DNA of 64,000 bases, taken from NCBI GenBank assembly GCA_951802425.1, contig OX637799.1, positions 558,001-622,000 on the forward strand, written 5' to 3'. A model generated the notes under the pieces. It saw only the letters and a program-made list of their open reading frames with translations. It was not told the DNA's origin and did not search any database. Positions 21,562 to 29,965 of this stretch are shown piece after piece; position 1 is the first letter of the stretch; each line of letters opens with the position of its first letter. The stretch is from Clavaria fumosa (Eukaryota; Basidiomycota; Agaricomycetes; Agaricales; Clavariaceae). The translations under genes and the position numbers were made by a program.

Positions 21562-23551
21562 TATTGGGTCGGTGGCCGCTTCCTGGCGTTGCCTGTGAGG
21601 CTGGTTGGTAGAAGGCGTCGAGTGTTGACTGGGTTGGCGGTACGGCTGCGTTGGGCCTTGTGCGCCCGGTCTCGCTGGGCTTGAGGATAGCTGATACTGC
21701 TGCGGCTCGGGTTCCTTGTGCGGGGGCAGGTGTAGGCCCAGGCGCAAGTGCGTGGGGGTGGGCTTGCATTCGGGTGGCGGCGGGTGTCGGCGTGGGGGGG
21801 GGGGGCGTGAGTGCGGTGGGTGTGGGCGTGGTTTGGTTCTGATTTTGGAGGTGGGAGGGGCCTGCTGTGGCGTTAGGTCTATCTAGGTGTCCTTGCGCAC
21901 CTCCGTTCGGTCCCCGCAGGGCTTCCCGGGCCGTGATGAACCCCCTTGTGGGCCAGCCGTTGTCCCTTTGTGGTGGGTAGCCCCTCCCTGTTCGTGGGGC
22001 TTTACCTGTGTTCCATGGTCCCCCTATGTTCCATGGTTGTTGGATGCCGGCCCTGTGCTTGCTTGCCTTTGGTCGGCCTACTGTGTGCCATTCGCCGCTC
22101 GACGTTGGTGTCTCTGTCACTTCCTCAAGTTGGGAGAGCAGCTCCCAGGTTGCGGGGTCCTCTGCGACTGGGAAGAAGCGGTATTTGTTCTCTGGGAAGT
22201 TTGTTAGTATTCTCTCACATTCCTTTTTGAATGTGGGGCATCTCCTGTCGCTTGCTGTGTGTCCGTCCTCCTTGCAGTTGGCGCAGTGTTGAAAGTCCGG
22301 GTTGGCTGTGCATTCTGAGGTGCGGTGGAGGGCCCCGCATTTCGCGCATGTGTCGTGTATCTGCTTGCATTGTGCCGCAAAGTGGTTCCCCTGGTATCCT
22401 TGGCATTTGAGACAGCGTCTCGCCTCCTGGATGTTCTTTCGTCCGAAGACCCTCTTGCCTTCAATTATGATCCCTTCCTGTATGATTTTGTTAGCTGTAA
22501 CGGCTGTCCTGAGTGTGAGCATGGCAAAGGCAGTTAGTTGTCCTGGTCGTCGCTGGTTCGCTTTCTTTAGGTATCTAGCTGCCAGGATCTCCCTTGTCGG
22601 TAGCTGGTTCTCTTCCTCCACCGCTCGGAGTGTGGTCAGAGATTCCGGGTTGAAATCTATGGGGATGTACTCAACCACCACATCATGTCCCCTCTCTGCG
22701 ATGCGCATTGTGCTGCCGTAGTGCCGGGCGAAGGATTCCTTGGTCTTTTGTCTCTTCATCCAAGCTGCTGCTTCTGCCGTCTTCATGAGGTAGAGTATAC
22801 CACCCCGCTGTAGTTTTTGAGCCCCCACGAAGATGTGTCCCTGTTCTGGTTTGTCAGTAGCATCTTCTCCCATCAATTCGACCGCCATGTTTGCCTTTGC
22901 GACGAGCTGCCGCTCTGTCAGTTTTTGTAGTTCTTCTGTGCTTACCCCCGGTTCACTCTCGATCAACACTTGTTTCTCTTTCCCCTGTGATCTGGCCATG
23001 ACCACACTATGTTGGGGTGCGACGTGTATCTGGGTGATGATAGCGTATGTCGTCTTTCGGTTTGGTGTGGCTCCGTTATCCCCGCCATCCTGTGGTTCCT
23101 GTGCTGGTTCTTGTGAGTTGGGCCTCGAGCTCACCTGTTCCCTTAGGTCTGTCGCTGCCGCTTTCACTTCCTCTGAGCTGCCTACGATCCTGTCGATGGT
23201 GGCGGAGAGGGCATCCAGGATTTTGTTTGCCGTGTTCTCAACTAGCTTGTTGGTCTGGATTTGCTCGATTAGGATGGCAACAGCTCGGATGTTGTCTGTT
23301 GTGGCCTTTGGGAGCTTTCCTGAGCATAGCGCTATCTGCTTGAGGATGGTTGCAAGCGTGTTGGTATCGGCTTCATCGTCCTCCGCCATGTATCCGCTTT
23401 TCTCTAGATGCGTTCTTGCAAGCTCTGGGGTGAGGTTAGTCTGGCTACCTCTGATGTTGGCCATGGCCTTCTCGGCCTGCCTGGCGCTGGGTCTGGAGGT
23501 CCGGGTTGCGCCGTCCCCCTGCCTGTCGTTCGTTTGCCCCTCCTCGGGCAT
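21554..23551 (-). CDS. LINE B ORF1 (Gag-like, three zinc knuckles)
   Basis: An intact frame of 665 residues. A helical N-terminal region is followed, at about residues 385-445, by three Cys/His knuckles: CLKCQGYQGNHFAAQC, CAKCGALHRTSEC and CANCKEDGHTASDRRC. This is the arrangement of Tad1/Jockey-type ORF1 proteins that coat the element RNA. A Pro/Ala/Thr-rich C-terminus follows. The start codon sits 12 nt downstream of a 23-nt A run on the coding strand (23564-23586). The stop overlaps the ORF2 start (ATGCCTGA), pointing to stop-start reinitiation. Confidence 0.85.
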   Translation of the reverse strand: MPEEGQTNDRQGDGATRTSRPSARQAEKAMANIRGSQTNLTPELARTHLEKSGYMAEDDEADTNTLATILKQIALCSGKLPKATTDNIRAVAILIEQIQTNKLVENTANKILDALSATIDRIVGSSEEVKAAATDLREQVSSRPNSQEPAQEPQDGGDNGATPNRKTTYAIITQIHVAPQHSVVMARSQGKEKQVLIESEPGVSTEELQKLTERQLVAKANMAVELMGEDATDKPEQGHIFVGAQKLQRGGILYLMKTAEAAAWMKRQKTKESFARHYGSTMRIAERGHDVVVEYIPIDFNPESLTTLRAVEEENQLPTREILAARYLKKANQRRPGQLTAFAMLTLRTAVTANKIIQEGIIIEGKRVFGRKNIQEARRCLKCQGYQGNHFAAQCKQIHDTCAKCGALHRTSECTANPDFQHCANCKEDGHTASDRRCPTFKKECERILTNFPENKYRFFPVAEDPATWELLSQLEEVTETPTSSGEWHTVGRPKASKHRAGIQQPWNIGGPWNTGKAPRTGRGYPPQRDNGWPTRGFITAREALRGPNGGAQGHLDRPNATAGPSHLQNQNQTTPTPTALTPPPPTPTPAATRMQAHPHALAPGPTPAPAQGTRAAAVSAILKPSETGRTRPNAAVPPTQSTLDAFYQPASQATPGSGHRPNNA

Positions 23552-23745
23552 GTTACCTTGTTCTTTTTTTTTTTTTTTTTTTTTTTGGGGAGATTTCAGT
23601 AGTATGTACGTAGGGCATAGTTATTTGTGCAAGGTATAGCTAGCAACTGCGCAGGCGGTCTGACTAGGTGTTGTGGGTTGGGTTTTTGAGTCCCGGTCGT
23701 GGTGCCACGTGGTTGTTGCCAAAAGAGCCGCTCTGCTACATTGTT

Positions 23746-24698
23746 ATGCTTCCTATGTCCCTATGTTTCCTGTTACTCCAATCCTCACAAATCCCAAAAC
23801 TCCAAAACTCTGCTTTTTTCTGATTCTTTAATACTCTGACTCTGACTTCCCTTGACTTTACAAAAACTCCGAAATCTTGTCCATACAATGTTACCTTTTG
23901 TACAACTCCAACACTCCTTGTTTCCTGTTTTTGTTCTACTCTTCTGTCTACTCTAGCCCACTTCTTCACAATCCCTTAGTAAAACTTGGAAAAAAATTTC
24001 TTAAGATAAAAAATTTTTGTAGGAGGGGGGGGTGAGTGAACTTACAATAGGTCCTCACAGCCTCCCAGCATCTCCAACCTGTTCTGCCCCCCCCTCCACA
24101 CTCTGCTACCTCCGCACCTCCACTCTGCACCTCCGCACCTCCGCTCCGCACCTCCGCTCCGCTACTCCACTGCTCTGACTCCAACTCTGCTACCTCTGCA
24201 CCTCTCCTCTGAGACTCTGACTTCATTTCTGCACCTCTGTACCTCTGCTCCAAACCTCCAAAACTCCGATTCCCTTACCTCTGCTCCAACTCCGATTCCA
24301 CACCTCCGCACCTCCGCTCCAACTCCGATTCCACACCTCTGCACTCCACTCCAAAACTCCAAAATTCAATTCTGCACCTCCACTCATCTCTGATTCCTCC
24401 CTCCACACTTCTGCTCCTCTGTACCTCCACTCTGAATCTCCAAAACTCCAACTCCCTCACCTCCACACCTCTGCTCAAAAACTCCGAAGCTCCCAAACTC
24501 CGATTCTCTCAGCTCCACACCTCTGCTTCACATCTCTGACACCCTCTGACCCATCTGCACTATCTCTGACCTGCTCCTGACCTCCGACTCCAACTCCAGC
24601 CCCAGTTCCACCCACCTCCAACTCCAACTCTCTCCAACCCACACAGTGAAATACAGTCACTTAAGGGTCTCGAGGGCTCGACCCTAAGAGGGGGATAC
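23746..24698 (+). other. LARD internal region, right part, ending in a polypurine tract
   Basis: Simple repeats of CACCTCCGCTCC/AACTCCGATTCC type; no gene. Positions 24685-24697 are the polypurine tract next to the right LTR. Confidence 0.7.
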
Positions 24699-25536
24699 TG
24701 TCATGGTCCTATCCAGTCACCTAATCACCTCTGAAACACCTCTGAAACACCTCTGAAGCACCTCCGAAGCATCTCCGGCATCTCCGACACAGTTCCGCCC
24801 GAACTCCGCTCCACTCCATCTCCGCTCCAGCTCCAACTCCGAAGCTCCGGTCTGGACTTTCGTCGGACTTTGATATCGGTCCTTCGGACCGAATGGACTT
24901 TGTTTCTAGCATGTTCCTTGGTGCTAGTCCATGGTTAGTAACCATTGGGACGATGCCCACTACCCATGGGAACTTATTCTTTGCCTTACATGTATCATCT
25001 ATGCCTTTCTCACTCCTCAGGTGAAATTATTGTAGATATTTGATATATTCATGTTTCACAGTCTGCCCTATGCCCTACCCTAGTAGCATATAAGCCCCCA
25101 TGTATCTCCATGATCCTCAGTTCGAATATTAACGTTATTTCTGGTCCTTGCCACTTGGTCCATGCATTAAGGGACTTCGTCCTCACTGTTCTCAACAGTC
25201 CCGATGAGTTCCGCAAAACTCCGGCAGACTCCGATGGACTCCAGGCGATTTCCCTTCGGACTTTGTCCTTCCTTGTCCTGGAAAGCAAAGTACCAGCAAG
25301 GTTAAATTGGGACACGTATACACGCGGTGGCACAACCCATAAGTTGAGGCCATAGTCCCACACCCTTTGACCCCCTCCTTCTAGTTCTTTCTTTTGTGTA
25401 CAGGAGAAGTCCTCACGCAACTCCGATCCGGACTCCGACCGGACTCCGCTCCACTCCGGCTTTGCCTTTGCCCTTTTTGGTCTCCTCTACACTACCCTAC
25501 ACCTCCTGCTTTGCAGCAAAGAATCAGATCTTAACA
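24699..25536 (+). repeat. right LTR of the LARD-like element
   Basis: About 838 bp, TG...CA ends, collinear with the left LTR and followed by CTACT. Confidence 0.9.
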
Positions 25537-26045
25537 CTACTCCTAGAAGTGGATCAACCATGCTGCAGCAATTGCTAACACAGGTGGGTTAACCTAGTTG
25601 CAGCTATTCCTGGAAGTGGATCAACCCAGTTGCAGCTACTCCTAGAAGTGGATCAACCTAGCTGCAGCAATTGCTAGCACAGGTGGGTTAACCTAGTTGC
25701 AGCTATTCCTGGAAGTGAATCAACCTAGTAGCAGCTACTCCTGGAAGTGGATCAACCCAGTTGCAGCTATTCCTGGAAGTGGATCAACCTAGTTGCAGCT
25801 ACTCTTGGAAGTGGATCAACCTAGTTGAAGCTACTCTTGGAAGTGGATCAACCTAGTAGCAGCTACTCCTGGAAGTGGATCAACCTAGCTGCAGCTACTC
25901 CTAGAAGTGGATCAACTTAGCTGCAGCTATTCCTGGGAATGGATCAACCTAGCAGCAGCTGCTCCTCAGAGTGGGTTAACCATGCTGCAGCAATTGCTAG
26001 CACAGGTGGGTCAACCCAGTTGCAGCTATTCCTGGAAGTGGATCC
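25537..26045. repeat. ~32-bp minisatellite, right part
   Basis: Continuation of the array at 14928. It stops abruptly at ~26045, where decayed Copia reverse-transcriptase sequence begins. Confidence 0.9.
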
Positions 26046-27946
26046 TTTGGGCACTGGTCCTTCATGTACTGTGCACTGGGCTCCATCGGCATGTAGGTCA
26101 AAGCCATGTCATCTAGTCTGAACCTCTTAGCGATTGTCTCGATATAGAGATGCTGGTTAATTCATACTGTTCACATGGCACAATCTCTTCGAATTGCAAA
26201 ACCTAGGAGCCAGTTGATTTCGCTGGAGTTGGTAATCTCCAACTGTGTGCTGAATTCTGCCTTGAACTTTCCATTATGTCGAGCAAGCTCCCTGCAACTG
26301 TCACGTCATCTGTCGCAACTGGGACTACCATCACATCCTTGCCCTGCTTTCTGATGAAGACTGATGTGTCAAGCCTGGATGCATGGAAGCTGAAGTCGGC
26401 AAAGGTGTTTGTCATCTTCCGATGCCATAGCCATCCTGACTGTTTTAAACCATATAGTCCTTTCATCAGTTTGCATACTTTGTCCTGTTCACCCTTGCTC
26501 AAAGCTCCTTGCAGTGCTTCCATGTAGACTTCCTCATCAATTTCTGCATTGAGGTAAGCCCTACTACGTCCATCTGGTGTACTTCCCAGTCTGACGTTGC
26601 TGCGTATGCGAGGACCGTTCGGATGGAGGCCATTTTTGCTGTTGCTTCGAAGGTCTCTTCATAGTTGACACCTTTCGTTTGTTGGTGGCCTCCTGCAACT
26701 AGTTGGGCTTTGCGTTTTATGACTTTGCTGTTCAGTCCGAGTTTTTCTTTGAATATAGTGATGTGCAAAGCCTGGCCTCAAGCCCTGGGCCGGCTGAGCC
26801 GAGCTGGGCTTTTCATAGGGCTTTGCAGGGCCTGGGGCCCAGCTTAAGGTTATGAGAAGCCGGGGCCGCAGGCTCAGGCCGCAGCTTCTGTGTGACGTGC
26901 AATGTGTGACAGTGTGACCTGTGCAATGCATGACCGTTGCAGCTGCATATGCGCATCCCTCCATACCATTCAGTTCTCTTTACCTGGACCTCTTGTGCAT
27001 CCCCAATCATGTCTGGCTGTGCTGTGGGTCCTGATGGAAAACTGCTTGAGGCTGCATCATTGGCCCGACACCTCTCCTAGTGGCCAATTTCATGATCCTC
27101 GGCCTTGTCATCAACAGGCTCGGTGGACACTACTCTAGGCTGCCATCCAAGTGGTGTGTGTGTGTTTTTTTTTTCTCGCTTTGCTGCATTCTAGCCCCGA
27201 TTGTGTCTGCTTACAGAGGCCGGGGCTCAAGCTGGGCTGGGCCCTGGCCAGGCCTGAGCTTGGGCCCAGGGCCCGGCTTTGATTTTGACAAAGCCCGAGC
27301 CCCCCAAAGCCGGGCCCTAGCCAGGGCTTTCAGGCCAAGCTGGGCTTTGCACATCACTATTTGAATATGGGGCAGCAGGGTATGATGGGCTTATCGGTAG
27401 GGCAATCAATGATGATCCAGGTGCGTTGTTGCTGTAGCTGCTCAATTTCTTCTTTCCAGGCTTTCTCCCATTCATGTGCATGTGGATCTTTCATTGCTTC
27501 AGTGAGTGTTGCTGGCTCATTACCCCCCATGGCAGCAAGGCATGAAAAGTACTGGGGTTTGTCATCAGTATTGTTATGAGCCACATTTGCAACATTATGG
27601 TGTGCATTTTCATGAAGATCGTGGTAGTAGTCTGGCTTGGGACATGGTCAAGGTGGCAGGTCCAGGGTTGGTTGTTGAGTGGGAGGTAAGACTTCTTTGT
27701 TTCTGTTGTTATCAATGATGTCGAAGTCATTGTCATTATTGGAGGCAGCTGTAGGCAGTGTGTATTGGTTGCTTTGAGCCAGGGGGTCGACAGAGGGTCT
27801 TCGGTGAGTGTTCTGAACATTTTTATTGCTCTCCCCCTCGGGCTGAACCTCATCTGGTAATGGGACTTTGTCAGGTGAGTGTGTTAGGTTGAATATGACT
27901 TCTTGCTCAGGTTTGATGATTCTCGTTTCAGGGAGATATATCTGAT
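26046..27946 (-). pseudogene. Ty1/Copia pol remnant A: RT region, interrupted
   Basis: Read on the minus strand from high to low coordinates, the RVT_2 region begins at ~27580 (EPATLTEAMKDPHAHEWEKAWKEEIE). It continues after a MITE with KRKAQLVAGGHQQTKGVNYEETFEA, VHQMDVV, VCKLMKGLYGLKQS and ATDDVTVAG (in place of YVDD), and ends at YIETIAKRFRLDDM. Several frameshifts and stops are present and CpG is almost absent. It is truncated at 26045 by the minisatellite and at 27946 by the large palindrome. Confidence 0.85.
26756..27359. mobile_element. 604-bp hAT-type MITE inside Copia RT
   Basis: Perfect terminal repeats TAGTGATGTGCAAAGC / GCTTTGCACATCACTA are flanked by the 8-bp duplication TTTGAATA (26748-26755 and 27360-27367). 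The subterminal regions are built from GCCGGGGC/GGGCCCTG-like words; there is no coding capacity. Its terminus differs from that of the MITE at 5903, so this is a second family. Confidence 0.95.
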
Positions 27947-29045
27947 CACCACATCCTGTAGTTTTGATGTATCATATGCACCAATTTGATGCATTTGAGT
28001 GATGAACAATTAGCATCAATTGGTGCATGCACCTGATGTATCACTTTGGAGCATCTGATGCATTACCTCCTCATTGAGTGTGGATGGTACATCTGATATA
28101 TCATGATGCATCTGCCATAGCCATAGACAGTGAATGTATCATGCATACATAATGTTGATGTATCAGCATGTCAGCATCTGATGTATTGTTGAAGCTGTTC
28201 TGGAAATTTGGCACTTCTGATATAACATGGACATCCAATACATCACTGCCAATGCTTATCCAAAAATGAATAAAAAAGTGAATTTATTATCATCAAACTT
28301 AAACTTATTACTGTATTACAGTAATGACTAATATTAAGTCTATTTCTCTTTAAATTCTATTTATTCACACTCTATCTCAAGTCCCAAACTTGGGAGAAAG
28401 TGGGGGGGGGAAGCAGGGCAAGTTGCTGTATTTATATGCCGCACTTTGTGGCTGTGCAAACATGGCTGTGCAAACGTGGCTGTGCAAACGCGTGACATGG
28501 TAACACCTAATCAACGTTACCATGTCACGCGTTTGCACAGCCACAAAGTGCGGCATATAAATACAGCAACTTGCCCTGCTTCCCCCCCCCACTTTCTCCC
28601 AAGTTTGGGACTTGAGATAGAGTGTGAATAAATAGAATTTAAAGAGAAATAGACTTAATATTAGTCATTACTGTAATACAGTAATAAGTTTAAGTTTGAT
28701 GATAATAAATTCACTTTTTTATTCATTTTTGGATAAGCATTGGCAGTGATGTATTGGATGTCCATGTTATATCAGAAGTGCCAAATTTCCAGAACAGCTT
28801 CAACAATACATCAGATGCTGACATGCTGATACATCAACATTATGTATGCATGATACATTCACTGTCTATGGCTATGGCAGATGCATCATGATATATCAGA
28901 TGTACCATCCACACTCAATGAGGAGGTAATGCATCAGATGCTCCAAAGTGATACATCAGGTGCATGCACCAATTGATGCTAATTGTTCATCACTCAAATG
29001 CATCAAATTGGTGCATATGATACATCAAAACTACAGGATGTGGTG
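27947..29045. repeat. 1.1-kb palindrome with near-identical arms
   Basis: The left arm (27947-28504) and right arm (28516-29045) are reverse complements around an 11-bp spacer (28505-28515). I could find no mismatch by eye. The only length difference is 28 bp: two extra tandem copies of a 14-bp word (GTGGCTGTGCAAAC-like) in the left arm near the centre. The ends are CACCACATCCTGTAG and its complement. The arms are rich in TGATGTATCA/GATGCATC words and encode nothing. It replaces ~309 bp of Copia sequence present in the neighbouring duplicate (33135-33443), and no target duplication is seen. Confidence 0.93.
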
Positions 29046-29768
29046 TTCTTTATCCATACAGCATGATTAATTGCTTCTGCCCACAGGAACCTTGGTAGGT
29101 TTGCATTGAGTAGCATGGTGTGGGCTAGTTCAACCTGCATCCTGTTCATGCATTCAGCAACACCTACCTGCTCGTGGGTGTTGTGGATGGTGAGCTCACA
29201 CTTTGTCCCTTTGCTGTCCAGGTGTTTATTGAACTTAGGATTCTTGTATTTGCCACTCTGTTGGATTGAAGGAATTTGATCTTGATGTTATTGTGAGTCT
29301 ATATGTGCTTCTCAAAGGTTTTGTATGCTGACTGTGCTTTGTCTTTGGTTGCTAGGAATGTGACTTCAGTCCATCTTGTTGCATCATTGATGAAGTCAAT
29401 AGCATAGTGCTTCTTTGCTATAGACATGACAGCAGCTGGTCCCCAGAGGTCAGTGTGTATGCGCTCTCCAAATGTCTTAGCATGGTTCTGAGCTTTTGCT
29501 GGGAAGGGTTTACAGTGTGGCTTGGCTTTGGCACATGCTTCACAGAAGACCTCTTTTGATGTTTCATCAAGGTGAATACCTTTAATGTGGCCTAGCTTGA
29601 TTGCTGATCTAACAGCATCATAGAATATGTGACCTAGGATTTGGTGGGCCTTGTAGAGGGTCACCTTTTTCATCATGGCATTTGCATGGTAGTTTTTAGT
29701 TTTCGTTATCTGGTATAGGCTCCCTACCAGGGGGATTTTGCCTATGATGTTTCATTGGGGTGTGATAA
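29046..29768 (-). pseudogene. Ty1/Copia integrase remnant A
   Basis: GAG-pre-integrase and integrase N-terminal sequence on the minus strand: YKAHQILGH, FCEACAKAKPHCKPFP, IHTDLWGPAAVMS and FINDATRWTEV. It is nearly identical to 33444-34165 in the tandem duplicate. Stops and CpG loss are present. Confidence 0.85.
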
Positions 29769-29965
29769 TGTTAGGATTGTTTACATAAGCCATCCCAAAG
29801 AGGAGTTGTGGAGAAACTGGGGAGGGTTGTTGGAAGGTCACATGACCTGTGGCTGGGGTCAGATTATGTAATCATAAAGTCACCTGACCTGCACCCTGGC
29901 ACATCATGTGATCCAAGGGGTTCGAGCTTGGGAACACTGGCAAGTGCCAAAGTGTTTGGTATATA

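Larger units (their letters stand above)
17219..23733 (-). mobile_element. full-length Tad1-like LINE (LINE B) nested in the LARD element
   Basis: Both ends are defined. A 12-bp target duplication TGCTACATTGTT lies at 17209-17220 and 23734-23745 (sharing two T with the tail), and the 3' poly(A) shows as a T run at 17219-17240. On the minus strand the order is a 182-nt leader with a 23-nt A run, ORF1, ORF2 and a 3' UTR of ~400 nt. ORF2 has one stop and one frameshift, so this copy is probably dead but fairly young. Confidence 0.95.
15123..25536 (+). mobile_element. large non-autonomous LTR retrotransposon (LARD-like), TSD CTACT
   Basis: Two direct LTRs (15123-15965 and 24699-25536), both TG...CA, are flanked by the 5-bp duplication CTACT (15118-15122 and 25537-25541). 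A polypurine tract (AAGAGGGGGATAC, 24685-24697) abuts the right LTR. The internal sequence excluding a nested LINE (15966-17208 and 23746-24698, ~2.2 kb) encodes nothing recognisable and is dominated by CTCCGAACTCC/CACCTCCGCTCC-like repeats. No tRNA-complementary primer site was recognised. Mobilisation would need proteins from another element. Confidence 0.9.

Noticed and set aside
23746..24698. Possible genes in the CT-rich right part of the LARD interior
   Set aside because: All frames are simple repeats; no motif, and the polypurine tract fixes it as element interior.
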